A stretch of DNA of 64,000 bases from Effrenium voratum. Lineage: Eukaryota; Sar; Dinophyceae; Suessiales; Symbiodiniaceae. A program made the position numbers and the translations under genes. A model generated the notes under the pieces. The model did not search any database. It had not been told where the DNA came from and worked only from the letters and a program-made list of their open reading frames with translations. Position 1 is the first letter of the stretch. Every line of letters starts with the position of its first letter. The DNA is taken from assembly GCA_963377175.1 (NCBI GenBank), contig CAUJNA010002780.1, positions 786,331 to 850,330 on the forward strand, in the 5' to 3' direction. Below, one piece after another: positions 31,773-43,660 of this stretch.

Positions 31773-32639
31773 GGGGTAAAGCCTACAACCGTCAACTGGG
31801 TCCGCAAAAGAGATATGTCCACATTACCTTCTAAACAATTGGAGGTTTGGAGGGAAACCCGCCGCCAGGGCAATTTTGAGAAACCCTCAGCATGTTTCAA
31901 CGGGCCCAGATCTATCAGCAGAAGTCCCTTCCGGCCCTCGATGCAAACTGAAGGCCTGAGGGCAGCGCCAGGGTCGGTTTTGCTCCGCCTCAAGCCGCAC
32001 CCCGGGCCTCGAGGGGGTTAGTTTCTCAGCGTGGCACCTACCGCGAAATGCGAAGCTGCGAGACCATCCCAGGGCGCTGCAACAGCTTGATGGGCAGCGG
32101 GCAAAAGCTCCGGTACCTCGAGCTTTGCGAGAAGCAGTGAGTACCCGATGAAAACCCCCAACCAGAGAAGATAGACAGGAAAAACAATAGGATGGCTGAA
32201 GCGCAGTTCAAGAGGCTAAGGGGGTTAAACATGAGTGTTGTGTTAGGATGCCTGTCTTTCCAGAGGCATGATTCAACAAATTGGACCCACTGTGAAACGA
32301 TCACCCTTTGCAGCTGCGGTAGAATACCCGCCCAGATTCCTCTGGCCCACCAAGCTGCGCACACAATCCGGGCATCAGATGGCCGGCCAGGCGACGTCGG
32401 GCTCACCGAGCCTGCGGATGTTAGTCCGAAGGCAAATGGAGCGCGGAGCACTCGCTCCCAGGCATTCAAGATCTCAACTCAAGCAACTCACAGCTCGGTG
32501 CCTGAGGACTGCCCCTCCTCGCTGTCAGGCCTGATCACTGTCGCTTTGCAGCATTTTGCAAAGCCAAGCCAGTACCGGGTGCGGAGCCGAAGGTTTGGAT
32601 GCGCAATGTCGTCGTCACCTCAAGGCTTTAGCATCCAAT

Positions 32640-32860
32640 GCCAATCAGTCAGCCCTAAGGCGGCCACTGGGCGCTGCTCGTCTCTGGAGCTTGCTGCCTT
32701 CGTTGGACGGCGGCAGCTGCCGCTTCTGCCCCTTGGCCGCGCTGCCGTTGTGCGCAGGCGCGCCAGCAGAGGCAGCCTGCCGCAAACGTGCGTTACTGGC
32801 TGCCAAGCGGGCTTGTTTCCTGGGCTCATTGTGACATGCCGAATAAATTCCCAATCGCGA
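32640..32860 (-). CDS. basic exon-like frame, unknown
   Basis: The minus strand reads EPRKQARLAASNARLRQAAS, then AKGQKRQLPPSNEGSKLQRR. Rich in Arg, Lys, Gln and Ala. A 280-codon plus-strand frame overlaps it but has no coding character. Confidence 0.3.
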
Positions 32861-33669
32861 CTAGCACCGCCATTTATGGCATGTGCACACCCTGAAAGAC
32901 TTCAAGCATCAAGCACGACGCACATGCTCCTCTCCACTCAGCTCTTGGCGGAACCGAAAGCAGTAATTCGTGCCTTGGCAGGCACGAAGCGCATCGTGGG
33001 AGGTGTCATGCTCTGCGCCCTTGGGAGCCGCTGAGGTCTTCCTCTGACACTTTGGTCAGTTGGTTTGCCAGTGCCTCATTGTTTTCCAGAGGTTCTGTCC
33101 GCGTGTTCATGGTAACAAAGTTGTTTGTAAACATGATGTCTCATGTCTTGTGCATGCAAATCCAATCTGCATGGAGCCGGTGGCTAACACTACAGGCATG
33201 CAAAGCGATGGCAAATTTACCTTCGGCATCCAGCTTGTGTGTTGACTTCTTTCATGAGTAAGCTCACCTTCACTTCTACTTGAGCTGGTCGGCATATGCT
33301 GGCCGAATGGTGTTCCGTCTGCTGCAGGAAAATTCGATGGTTGGTCGAATCCAGACTAGTCAAGCAATGCCCCCGATCAAAGTATAAGCCTCTGAATCCG
33401 TGACACACGAAGGGTACAGAATAACCGTCGGCAGCGGCTCCAACAATTTACCAGCTAGGGTGAGGCTGGCCACATGTTTGACAAAGGTAAACTCAATGTG
33501 ATTGGCTTGCACAAAGCGAAACTCGAACGGTGCAAGTCTGAAACATCCTCAAACGATGCACGACGCTCGTGTGCATTGTGCGTCACCTCTCATTGGAGTG
33601 TTCAAACCAACCCAAGTACTGTCAGCATTGCGGCTTTCTGTAGGCAGGCCAACCCTGTAGCAGGCTATC

Positions 33670-33792
33670 ACTTGAAATCAGAAGGTACATCGCAAACAAA
33701 TGCCGTCATCCGTAGCTGGTCCTTCTCAAAGCATACGCCACAGGTAGGCTCATTGCTGGCATCGTCCTTCTTCAGCGGACCTCTCTCCTGCA
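33670..33792 (-). CDS. exon with Cys-x2-Cys, possible zinc finger
   Basis: After a CTGCAG acceptor the minus strand reads ERGPLKKDDASNEPTCGVCF then EKDQLRMTAFVCD. The CGVCFE segment resembles the start of a RING-type finger (Cys-x2-Cys then Phe-Glu). The remaining zinc ligands were not located downstream, so RING identity is not shown. Confidence 0.35.
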
Positions 33793-34799
33793 GCCCAAAT
33801 AGTAGCTTTCTGCCATAATGTCTTTCAGCTCTGTGGCTCTCGTGAGAAAGGTTTCGTACTCCGGAAAAAGAATAGGCGGAATGCGTCCAAGCCGCGTGCT
33901 GAGGTTCCGTTTGTGCTGCAAACTCTTTGTCCCAGATGGCCTCTGCAGCGGCCCAGAGCCACCTGTCACAAAACATGCGAAATCAACGGCAATTTTACCT
34001 CAAACACCAGCAAAAGCCATATCCTGCCTGCAGTCGCGCGGGATGCGCTGCAAAGTGCAAAGCCTATACGAGTGCTAATTGCCCGGCAGCCTCAGGTTGA
34101 ACTGTAGAGCAGGAGCGCGGCCAAGGTGGTGTCTCATGAATCCACAATCCAACACAAGCGAATTGTGCGCTTCCTGCCTCTTCTTCAAGCAGATCACCTG
34201 ATATAAAGAAAGATGAAAACAAAAACATCACATTACATGGCTTCCTCTCCAAATGCCAGAACCCCCACCTGAATGGCATGCGCTGGGCGGTTGCCCTGCC
34301 TTGGTCATGCTTTGGTGAGGCTCTGCTCGTCGTTCATCTAGAATCTGGCACAAATACAGCACTCATCTTTCGGCCCTCACCGACTGTGCAAGTAAACCAA
34401 CCAGTTCCCTCTAACCTGCACAAGTCAAGCTTGCAACCAACAATGATGTTGAAAGATACAGGAAGCACATATAACAAAAGCCAAGCAAAAGCAAAAAATG
34501 ACCACGGGCCGCTCTTGTGCTGCTTAATTAACTTAATTGGGTCCTTAGCTGCGCATTGTTCATCATCCTTGGGATGACTAGCTCTAGAAATCAAAGGGTT
34601 TGTGTAGGGGATGGTTGGAGAGCGACTTCAACCGCAAAAGCGCGCGAGCGGTCCACAACACAAACCTCCGAGCGGCAGCCGACCCAAGGCACCGTCGCAG
34701 TGAAGTTTGGTGAGGCCTTACTCACTGTGAATACAAACGCAATGGTCCTCTCACAATCTTTGGGACACTCTCAGCTTGCCAACTCTCCTCCTGACAAGT

Positions 34800-34872
34800 G
34801 GCGACATCCAGGAAGTCTTGCACAGTGGGCTCCTCCTCTTCCTCCTCAGCGGATTGCATCAGTCTGGAGGTA
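34800..34872 (-). CDS. acidic exon-like piece
   Basis: The minus strand reads RLMQSAEEEEEEPTVQDFLD then VATCQEES. Surrounding frame is not protein-like. A further piece (EPLLQTLLAQCCILGGEHGM, about 35185-35250) lies upstream. Family unknown. Confidence 0.3.
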
Positions 34873-35439
34873 CTGCATTGATCCGCCAACTTGCTTTGGG
34901 TCCACCTGGCGATGCGTTTTGTGGGTACCTTTTCTGGGTGTGGTGTGCTGAAGGCAAACATCCATTTCAGGGGTTGCCCTATTTCCAAGTTATGCCCATT
35001 GCCCAAACCGAAACACCTTGACAAACCTGTGTGGCTCCTCCCCCCTGTCCGCAAGGGCCAGGATAATGATGGTCGACTCTGTGCCTCAAATGAATAACTA
35101 ACGTCGTGGCCAGCAAGTCTATCACAAGGTGCCTCCGAGCAGGCATAGGAAGATATGTGAGTGGTATCCGGGAAAGAAGGACAAGTGCCCATCCCATGCT
35201 CCCCTCCGAGGATGCAGCACTGGGCCAGCAGTGTCTGCAGCAGTGGCTCAAACAAATCCGGATCCTAGGTGCAACAGTGGGAAGCAAACACATGCCACAT
35301 TCCCAGGACAATGCCAGCTGAAAGCACTTTGTGCATTCACAAGGGCCTGGCATATCCAACGTCTGAGCCCACGATGAGGGTCCTTTCAGCTCAACAGCTC
35401 TTCCTCTGTGAATGTCTGTGCGCCCTCATTCTCCTTCAT

Positions 35440-36660
35440 GACACTGGATTGGTGAACTCTTGAATCAACTTTTTGCCTTGTAGACTTGTAAGGGCTTCGG
35501 GCTCGGTCCCTGCAAACTCATGCAACCGAGAGCAGTCCAGCATCTGTTCCAGGGATGCAGCCCATGCCTGCGTCACAGGCCCAGAGATCCCCTGCATCAA
35601 ACCCCTCCCCCCAAGCGCGCGGAGCAAACCCCCATGCAACCTACGCAGCCCGGAAAAGCCCGAAGCTTGGCCTCTGCTGCTCATCCCGCCAGTCAAGCTC
35701 TCGCACGTGCACCTATGCATGTCCCTTTGCCACACACGCGGCCACGCGAAGCCTTTCCTTGTCCGAGTCGTCGTTCGCAGAGGCATTGCGCTGCAGCAGG
35801 GGAAGCCTCAACTTGAAAGTAGCCTTCCCAAATCTGGCGAAAAGCCACAAGGCTGTGACTGCCTCCCAACGTCGGTCAGCACAACAAGCCTGGCATGTCA
35901 CATCACAGCCCACACTTCGACGAATGGCTTGCCACAAGTACAGAAGCATGCCAGGCCCGCCGGGCACCGGCAGCTGCAGCGGTGAGACCCGCAACCTACT
36001 GGTAGCCGCACTCTGGCAGTGCTTCAAAGTGCGGCAAACATGTCACGATGTTGGTCTGATGACTGTGGTTGCGCCCTCCTGCTTGCAAAGACTCAAATAG
36101 CATCTTGCCAGCCATCTTCAATCTATCGTCCTGCCTATCAAACTAGCAAAACACCACAAAGGGATACAAGTGCTCGACAAGTGGAAGTCCGCTGCTAGTG
36201 ACACGTCTAGTAATCGTAACACAGACTCAGAACTGTTTCGGCTTCATGATGGTGTCTTCCTAACTTATACCCAACAAAGGTTGCCTGACTTTGACGCACA
36301 GCCACCTGGTATTAAAGTTGTCTACCATGTCAACGCAAAGAAGCAAAAGGTTTTTTCGTCACCCCCGTTTCTGATTGGGCTGCCTTTTGATTTCTCCTCT
36401 TACCCAGGTTTTGAGTGTACCTCCAATAAAGCCCAACAAAGGCAGTGGCAGTGGACACAATCGCTTGGGGGCGGACGCCGATGCCAGCTCCCAATTCCAG
36501 GCAGGCGGCATCCCTGCGCTCGTCTACATGCTCATGACAACAGCCTTGCAGCCCCATGTCCAACCCTGTCAGCCGCCTGCATAAGTCCTCGTGCTCAGCC
36601 AAATAATCTGAAAGCACCTGCAAGGCGAAACTCTGCTCGACGTCCATCTAGCCTGTTGTA
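35440..36660 (-). CDS. exon-like pieces, unknown
   Basis: On the minus strand: QSFALQVLSDYLAEHEDLCR then RLTGLDMGLQGCCHEHVDER (about 36510-36640) and ISGPVTQAWAASLEQMLDCS then RLHEFAGTEPEALTSLQGKK (about 35455-35590). Each has good coding character but there is no recognisable family and no verified join. Confidence 0.35.
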
Positions 36661-36699
36661 GAACAACCTAATGATATTGATCACTTCGATTGGACCTTA

Positions 36700-37690
36700 G
36701 TGGTTTGAACATGAAGCAAGTGGTTGTTCACGTTTGGGGCATAAAAGGCCCGAAAGACAGCTCGGAATCAAGGACATGCCTCTTGCACCACGGGCAAAAA
36801 TGCCCCAAAGGATCCTCCACAGCCGCGCCTGCCCTGCAGCCCACATAGATGTTCCCGTCCCGTGCACCTTCACGGTAGTGGCATGGTCCCAACTGCCCGC
36901 CAAAAAAAAGAGGCGCACCAGGACGCCGCGCGGATCAGAGAAGAGGGTCAGCCCGTGACTCCACGAGTACCTCAAGGCCAAAGAAAGACACCTCCCAAGC
37001 TTCTCGCCGTGTTTGCATGGAATCTTGCTTGCAAGTTCGCAGGTCGGAGAAAGGCCACAGACTGCATGAAGGCCCCGGTTTGGAAAGGGCAGGCGCACCG
37101 CAGTAGGCCATCAACCCATTGGTCTTCACAGCGCTGCTTCTTCGCCTTGAAAATGCGAAACACTTTATGTCAGGGAAGCTGTTGACATGGAAACGTCAAG
37201 GACGGACCCCTTGTTCGATGTCGTTTTAACGGATCCCGACAAAAACCCAACTATCTGGACACCCCGGAAATTTGGCAAACGGCATCAATACATGTTGCCC
37301 AGGCCAGCACGCCTCACGCAAGTCATCGCCAGCATCTCTGTTCATGACTCGGAGGCTCAGGTCACTTGTTCATCTGCAGACATTTCTGTAGCCTGCTTGT
37401 AAAGCTCGTGAGCCGAAAGAAATCGCGAGGAGCTGACTCTGCCCTCTACAAGACCGAAGGGCCTTTAAAACGCCTAGGACATTGTCACGCATCGCAAGAA
37501 TCTACAATAACTCGTCATGTGCCAAAACACGGCATTCCTCCAAATCGCAAAAGTTTCCATTGGCAGGTGTCCCTAGACCTCCCCACAGATTGTGAGGGGT
37601 TCTGGCGGGTTCCAATGCAACTCCCTCATTCAGATCTTGCCCAGAACGAATTCTACTAGACCTCCGTCGTGATCAATATGAGTGGGCTGC
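36700..37690. other. open frames without recognisable content
   Basis: A 133-codon minus-strand frame (36697-37098) has hydrophobic and basic stretches (LGRCLSLALRYSWSHGLTLF) and might contain an exon. Two further minus-strand frames overlap it, so choice of frame is unresolved. Nothing is seen at 37150-37690. Confidence 0.25.
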
Positions 37691-38107
37691 CCACGTCCTC
37701 CCCCAACTAACAGTGGACATGGACTACCTAACTTTGTGAGTTGCTCATATGCGCACTCTCCATACCCTTCATCTCATGGCGCACCGGTTGCAGTTGCGGC
37801 AGCGTTGCAGCACCTGGGTTCAGGCATTCCACAACTAAAAAAACGGACGACGTGAATTGCTTGCTGGCGATCTGGTTCACAAAATGGCGAGTATGCTGCT
37901 GGGTATGAATCTCAAGTCGAATCGGACCCTTTGGTGCGGACACCGGTTGCATTAACTTTGAGGGTGAACCTATGGTTGTTGTTCTACGACAGCTCTTTCA
38001 AAACAGACAACCAAGGCTTTGCTCGCCTGTTGCCTCCGTGTTTCTCCTGTTGCCTTTGCTTCGAAGCTGTCTGTTGCTTTCTGCAGCACCTGAGGCCCAA
38101 AGTCCAG

Positions 38108-38430
38108 CTACGTCGATGCTGGGAGCAGAGCCACTTGCCGCGAGATGCCGTCAGTAATGCACACCTGCACGCAGATCTCTCCCAAACGTGACAGAATGCA
38201 CTGCTTGCCCAGACCTCTGCTTTCAGGCATTGCGCGCAGCGCATGCTCCTTAGCAAACACGTGCTTCACCTCCCCTCTTCGAAACGAGATGCCACCACCA
38301 ACAAAGTTCTTCGCCAGCCCTTCCAACGCTAGCAGGGAAGCCGCTAAAAAAACGCCAATCTCAGGGATTCTTACCGACCTCTCCGATTTCACGACTGAGG
38401 CCCCCGCTGGTTGGGGACCATTGGCACTCC
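38108..38430 (-). CDS. probable exon of unknown protein
   Basis: The minus strand stays open over about 105 codons: SERSVRIPEIGVFLAASLLA, LEGLAKNFVGGGISFRRGEV, then ILSRLGEICVQVCITDGISR. Alternating hydrophobic strands suggest a folded domain. No family was recognised. The plus-strand frame over the same bases is Ser/Pro/Thr-rich and less convincing. Confidence 0.4.
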
Positions 38431-39343
38431 GCAACTGCAGCACAGCACGGTCGCTGCTCCGGCTGTGGACTGACAGCGGCAGCACTGGATGGAAAAACTC
38501 TGCGACACAAAATGCTCAAAGAAAGAGGTTGGCCCCGGATCAAAATGAGCCTCGGCCTTCAGAAAACAACAGCCTACTCCCAGTCTGCACTGAGACAGGA
38601 GGCAACTTGCGATGGAGCCTCCATGGAGATGTCATGGCTCCGCTTCATGCCCATGAGTGCTGAATGAGTGAGTGGAGTGAAGACGACACAGGGCCACAGG
38701 GCCGCAATCAATGGGAAGCTCTTGGTCAGAAAACCAACAGCTGCTTGCTTGCATCATCTTGTGCATAGCATGGCTAATCATCAAGTTCTGGAACCAATGC
38801 AAATCTGAGCCTTCAACTTACGAGCCGGCGAGCATAAGCATGTCACCTCCAACGAAGTAGGGTCAATGCAAGACAAAGCCAGAGCTGGTTGTCGATATGA
38901 CATGCACAATATCACCTACCAGTTGGTTCAACTGGGTAGAACCCCGACTTGTGGAAGAAAATAGGGGATGTTGGGTAGGTCTCCCCGCCCGTGTCCTGTC
39001 AATGAACAACACACTGTCAGGCATGCTGTCTGTCGCTAATACACAGAAGCTACCTGGAAAACGCAAAGGATGGCTGAGCCTCTCAGCAAGTTTGGGTTCA
39101 AACGATTCCACAGAAACACTCACTAGCGGGATCTTGATTGGACCTCCTATTTTCCAGCTTTGTTTGATTCGCCTCTCATCATCTACCAGATTCTGCAGAA
39201 GCAAACATCCTCTACTGCTTTGCAAGCCAACCTCTGCACAATGAGCATGGTTTTGAAGCCTTTCTGATGCGCATCAGGCACGTACGCAAGGTGCAATTCC
39301 GTCGAGCTGCATCTGAGGTGAGACGAGTGGAAGTGGCTGCGTA

Positions 39344-40507
39344 CTAAACGGACATCATGAGCTGAAGGAGCTCCCCTCGGCCAAATCGAATGTGATGAGA
39401 GCTGTGGCCACCATCGCCGATGTTAGTAATGCATTTTTCTTCCTTTTGCATGTACATGTCTCCAAGGAGCTTCCCATGCTCTGGAGGGCTCTGTTTATCC
39501 TCTTTTCCGTAGCTCACCAAAATTCTCATTTTGCTGACATCAGTGTCCTTTGGGGAAAATCCCCAGTTCGTCACAGTCATGGGCACAAGCGCATTGTAAA
39601 TGAATCCGTGTATGGATGCAGCATATGCATGTCTGATATCTTCGGCCTGGATGGCAGACAAGGAATATCCGACCTCCTTGTCGAATTTCTTGGCATCGGC
39701 CACTGCCATATTGGCAGCACCGCAACAATTGAAACACATGGTACAGCAGCAAAAGAGACAGCAAGCGCGAGGCCAACAACTACTTACCCAGGGATGATGA
39801 CAGCGAAATGAATCATCTTGTCCATAGAGCCGCCAACCCTCTTGTTCTCGAATCTCTACCGGTAGGTAAGGAACCAGCAAATGGACTCGCGTCACTCGAT
39901 CGGGAAACTCATGCATCACAGCCATGGCATGGGAGGAACCAAAGCTCATTCCCTCAACCATGAAAGTTGAATGAATCTGCTCCTTCTGAAAGACTGGCTT
40001 GACATCTTCTCGTGGCCAATTTCCGATTTGTCTCGATGGGTGATTTGATGAGAAACCATGGCCTGGCAAAGAGATGCTGATACCACGGATCTTCAAATCT
40101 TTCATTAACTTCACCATACCCGTCATCTGACTGAAAAGTCGAGCGGATCCGCAGGAACCATTAATCTGCAACAGCACCTGGGCATCGGGTTCTTCGCTGC
40201 CATAGGTATAGTATTCGATGATGCGACCATCATCAGCCTGAACATACTTGCCCCCAAGTGCGACAATCTTTGCCACATGTCTGGAGGAGCGCCTCCGCAA
40301 CACATGCAGCAGCCATTTCCTGGCACCTTCGGCTGTGCTTTGAGCCCAAGTGCCATAGCTTGTTGTTCCGGCGCTACCTGTGTGGCCATTGCGGAATCTC
40401 TGAAGTGGTGAACTCAAAGCGCGTAAGGGGTTCTGAAGGTTGGATGTCTCGACCTCAAGTGCAAGACAACTTCGTGTTCCAGCATCCCTGCTGAAAAAAG
40501 TAACCAA
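39344..40507 (-). CDS. alpha/beta hydrolase-fold protein, single exon
   Basis: 387 codons without interruption. After an 80-residue Arg/Ser-rich leader the core begins YVQADDGRIIEYYTYGS; an oxyanion-loop-like QINGSCG is at 115-121 and PGHG at 148-151. The nucleophile elbow GMSFGSS places the catalytic Ser at 188. VSYGKED offers an acid near 337 and GDGGHSSHH a His at 368. A Cys-rich segment (about 235-263) sits where lids are usually inserted. A canonical-looking 85-nt intron (donor 39787, acceptor 39703) can be drawn across that segment but would need a frameshift upstream, so the unspliced frame is preferred. Substrate unknown. Confidence 0.85.
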   Translation of the reverse strand: MVTFFSRDAGTRSCLALEVETSNLQNPLRALSSPLQRFRNGHTGSAGTTSYGTWAQSTAEGARKWLLHVLRRRSSRHVAKIVALGGKYVQADDGRIIEYYTYGSEEPDAQVLLQINGSCGSARLFSQMTGMVKLMKDLKIRGISISLPGHGFSSNHPSRQIGNWPREDVKPVFQKEQIHSTFMVEGMSFGSSHAMAVMHEFPDRVTRVHLLVPYLPVEIREQEGWRLYGQDDSFRCHHPWVSSCWPRACCLFCCCTMCFNCCGAANMAVADAKKFDKEVGYSLSAIQAEDIRHAYAASIHGFIYNALVPMTVTNWGFSPKDTDVSKMRILVSYGKEDKQSPPEHGKLLGDMYMQKEEKCITNIGDGGHSSHHIRFGRGELLQLMMSV

Positions 40508-40519
40508 CTTAGTCTGTCA

Positions 40520-41000
40520 CGCCGCTTGCACTTCCGTGGCATGAGCCGAAAACTGCACTGGGAGCAGCAACACTAAGCTGATTGTGATCTCAGACATTCA
40601 TGTGACCTCAAGCTGCAGGGCCTCGTGCAAGGCACATGGGCCAACGCAGCAGGTCAATTCGTCCAAATCATGAACCACATCACCGAGCTTGCAGTTTGTG
40701 TGTGTGTGAGATCCTTCGGTGCACATCAAATATGGAGGTGTTTGATAAACGCCATTTCATGCTTGTCGCCAACGCAGTGGTCGAACTGTATCAAGTCTTG
40801 CTTAATTGTTGGCAACGACCCTTAGTATTGAAGGCCATTGCGGTGCAAGTGATCTAGCGTCCCGCTCAAGCTGCTGAAGGGTCTTGACGTTACCTCATAT
40901 TGAAGCAGAACCCGCAGAACCTCTCACGGAACCCCTCGCATCCCCACCCAGTCCCCCACCCCTTTTGTCTACTTGCCGCTGTCAAGCCCTTTTTGAGCTC
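40520..41000. other. no gene seen
   Basis: Upstream flank of the hydrolase gene. A degraded leader-like string (TTTTCGGCTCATG on the minus strand, 40540-40552) is too mismatched to call a DinoSL remnant. Confidence 0.4.
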
Positions 41001-41003
41001 AAA

Positions 41004-41150
41004 CTATTCGTCGTCGTCGTCGCCGCCCCAGTCACCGAAGTCGAAGTCCCCAAACATCCCCTCCCCATCGTCGGCCTCCGCAACCTCCTCTGCAGGCGCC
41101 GGCTCGGAGGCTGCGCCGGCAGCCAGGAGCCCAGCAGCGCCTCACCCGGA
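41004..41150 (-). CDS. acidic C-terminal exon, unknown protein
   Basis: The minus strand reads AAGLLAAGAASEPAPAEEVA, then EADDGEGMFGDFDFGDWGGD and DDDE before TAG (41004-41006). Ala/Pro linker plus acidic Phe/Trp-containing tail. An adjacent frame upstream reads CVKQTPPENIETLELFKQFP and may be the preceding exon. Family not recognised. Confidence 0.45.
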
Positions 41151-41524
41151 AACTGCTTGAACAGCTCCAAAGTCTCTATGTTTTCAGGGGGCGTTTGCTT
41201 GACGCACGTCTGCACAAAGCACAAAGCTTGTCTAAGCTGGTGTGCAAGCGATTGAACCTCAAAGAACAACGAGAAAAGATAAAGGAAACTATCCCGGCAA
41301 AAGACCCCAAATAGTGTTGAGCATGGCTGAACTTGACGACGGGTTGCCTGGAAGCAGAGAAACACGCAAAATAAACTCTGACATTTCCCCGCCCAATTGG
41401 CACCGAAACGTAAACACGCCAACGCTTCTGCTCAAGCAAAGCTTCTGCAAGTTCTGATGAGCGAGCCTGGCATCATGGTTCACAATCTTTCCTGTCAACT
41501 TCTCTTCCGCGCGGTGCTGCAAAG

Positions 41525-41665
41525 TGAAATTGTGGGTGAAGCTGCGCGCGATGCTGCGCGCGATGTTGCGCATGATGCTGCGCATGATGCTGTGCATGAT
41601 GCTGCGCCTGACGTTGCCAATAATGCTGCGCGTGACGCCCATGATGCTGCGCGTGAAGCTCCCAC
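41525..41665. repeat. 12-bp repeat GCTGCGCRTGAT
   Basis: About ten imperfect copies. The plus strand reads as Ala-Ala-His/Arg-Asp repeats, the minus strand as Arg-Ser-Ile-Met or Gln-His-His-Ala repeats. All six frames are free of stops over most of it, so the overlapping open frames (up to 138 codons) are not evidence of a gene. Confidence 0.9.
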
Positions 41666-41924
41666 TTGCGAGTGTTGCTCTGCAACCTCTCTTGCCCAAC
41701 CTGTCATGTCCGTTTCAACCTCTAATGTCCGGATCTGTGCGCAGTTTGGCTGCGCAAGAAGGCTGGCAGCTTACCTGCAGAAGTGTAGTTCTCGTGCTGC
41801 TGTTGTGCTTTGAAGTCGCAAGCTCTGAGTGAGCTGAAAATGCAAGAGAGCGCTCTCCGATAAAAGTCGTGAATTTCGAGCGCACGTCGGACACAACTTT
41901 TGCATATAGAACCTTGCTACTTTT

Positions 41925-42220
41925 CAGTCGGAGCTGCGTGAGTGAACTTTGCGTACTACTTTGTACTTAAAAAGTTGCGACTTTCAAGCTGGAGCGGAGC
42001 ACGCTGCGCGCGCTACTTTTGTACTCAGAGCCGAAGCTGCGCGAATGCTCTTCGCGTGCTACTTGCGCGCTTGAAACTTACGGTTGGAGCCGCGGAAACG
42101 CGTTTTGCGTGCCACTTTTGTATTTTGTTGCGATGGCAGCCGGGAAAGCGGCAATGCCCTTTGCGCGACACTTTCCCTTCAAACTAACGATTCCGCTTCC
42201 GGAGCTGCGCGGCCGCACTT
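41925..42220. repeat. degenerate 60-80 bp repeat
   Basis: Recurring words GCTGCGCG, CGCTACTTTTGTACT, CTTTCAAGCTGGAGC and GCGTGCCACTTTTG indicate four or five diverged tandem copies. Confidence 0.6.
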
Positions 42221-43055
42221 CGAATACTACATTTCTGGTGCGACCGAGCGACTGCGAAAGCAGCCGCGTAAACAACGAGAAAACCTCCAAAGACCGTTTC
42301 GCAAGCAAAGCAAGCAACAGAAAAACGTACGGCGCCAAAGCGAGAAGGGTGCGTCCACACGCACGATCTCCGCAGAGGGTTCACTGGCGTCTCGCAACGC
42401 TTGCAACGGAAATTCACAAACCCTGCTTATGACAACGCTGCGCGTGCCACGCAACCCACAGCACCAGCACAAAACACACTGCGCCCACCACGAAAACGCA
42501 TGCCAGTCTTACAATGCCTGCCAGTCTGACAGAATTCTGCCCTGGCCATGCGTCATCACAAAAACCCGAAGATCGGCACGGTGCCACACCAAGTGTGCAG
42601 CTTTGAAGAAAGTTCCGCTTCACGCAAACCTGTCGCGCGCGAAACAATCGCTCCGACGCACAAGCGCACAAGTGTCGGAGCCTGACCAGACAAAAAGACA
42701 CCCACAGCGTCGCGGCCCTGCCATCAAAAACGCACTTGAGTCACAATCAAAACCTGGCACAAAAATGGTCGACCCAGAACCATGTAAAGAACTAAGAAGG
42801 CGGCCGCAGCTATTTATGGCTGGGATCGTCCTTTACAAAGCTTCATCTACCCGGGTCTTGATTGTGGCTCACTTTGCTTTCCAAAAGAAAAGGCGTTGGG
42901 CGCGAGGCTTCCTGAGAAGACGCAGCGCTCACCTTTCCTGTATTGCCCCTGCTAGCAAGAGCCCAAAAAAGCGCACGGCACCACAGCGAGAGCGCACCGC
43001 CAGCGCGACCCCCAATTTCGCGCAAGAAAGAACACCCGGCAAGGCGGAAGAATAG
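42084..43055 (+). CDS. long open frame, doubtful gene
   Basis: 323 codons free of stops, very rich in Arg, Lys, Gln, Ser and Thr (RKQSKQQKNVRRQSEKGAST and similar), with no recognisable domain. It starts inside the degenerate repeat. Several other frames are also open here, so low stop density from base composition could explain it. Listed because of length only. Confidence 0.2.
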   Translation: MEPRKRVLRATFVFCCDGSRESGNALCATLSLQTNDSASGAARPHFEYYISGATERLRKQPRKQRENLQRPFRKQSKQQKNVRRQSEKGASTRTISAEGSLASRNACNGNSQTLLMTTLRVPRNPQHQHKTHCAHHENACQSYNACQSDRILPWPCVITKTRRSARCHTKCAALKKVPLHANLSRAKQSLRRTSAQVSEPDQTKRHPQRRGPAIKNALESQSKPGTKMVDPEPCKELRRRPQLFMAGIVLYKASSTRVLIVAHFAFQKKRRWARGFLRRRSAHLSCIAPASKSPKKRTAPQRERTASATPNFAQERTPGKAEE

Positions 43056-43127
43056 AATGCCACAGGGATGCTGTCTGCACCATAGCTATGTCAAGAAAGA
43101 ACGGCCAACCTTTGGGAAACCCATGGG

Positions 43128-43347
43128 AAAACAATTGTTTCATGGGAAAACAATTGTGTTAACCAAGGAGAGCCCATGGGATAGAGAATCCGGAGAGCTC
43201 AAACCCATCAGGGGAACAAGGAGAACCTTCAAGAAATCTCACATTGGAACAAATGGCGGTTTCGTTGCATCCATCACGTACTCTTTTGCTGGACGAGGCG
43301 ACCAACAAAAAGATACAAATGTATACATACAATGTATACATACAATA
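43128..43347. repeat. two short direct duplications
   Basis: GGGAAAACAATTGT occurs twice around 43125-43157, and ATGTATACATACA twice in tandem at about 43319-43345. Confidence 0.8.
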
Positions 43348-43499
43348 GTGCTCAAATCAAACATGGTATGCTGCACTGACAATTCTGTGTAGCATTCAGA
43401 GGCTGTGCAAAACCAGGACAACATGTGTTCACACACCAAACGCACAGAGTCGCTCCACAACTATTGCGCAAGTCCAGGCCCTTCCACCGTTCCATTTTC

Positions 43500-43660
43500 C
43501 CCATCCTGTGAGGGCGGCGGCCGCGATGGAGAAGACTGGTGTCACGAGGCCCAACACCATCAGGGGATTGGATTTGGCCCACTCGAACCAGCCCTCAGAG
43601 CTCAAGGCCGTGGGCAGGGGATGCCGTGGAAAGGATCCGTCCAGGAACTCCAAGTGAGCA
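43500..43660 (-). CDS. exon with one membrane-like segment
   Basis: The minus strand reads FPRHPLPTALSSEGWFEWAK then SNPLMVLGLVTPVFSIAAAA and LTGWGKWNGG. The second stretch is hydrophobic enough for one membrane helix. Family not recognised. Confidence 0.4.

Noticed and set aside
32192..33034. 280-codon plus-strand open frame
   Set aside because: No motif and no coding character; an overlapping minus-strand frame looks more like protein.
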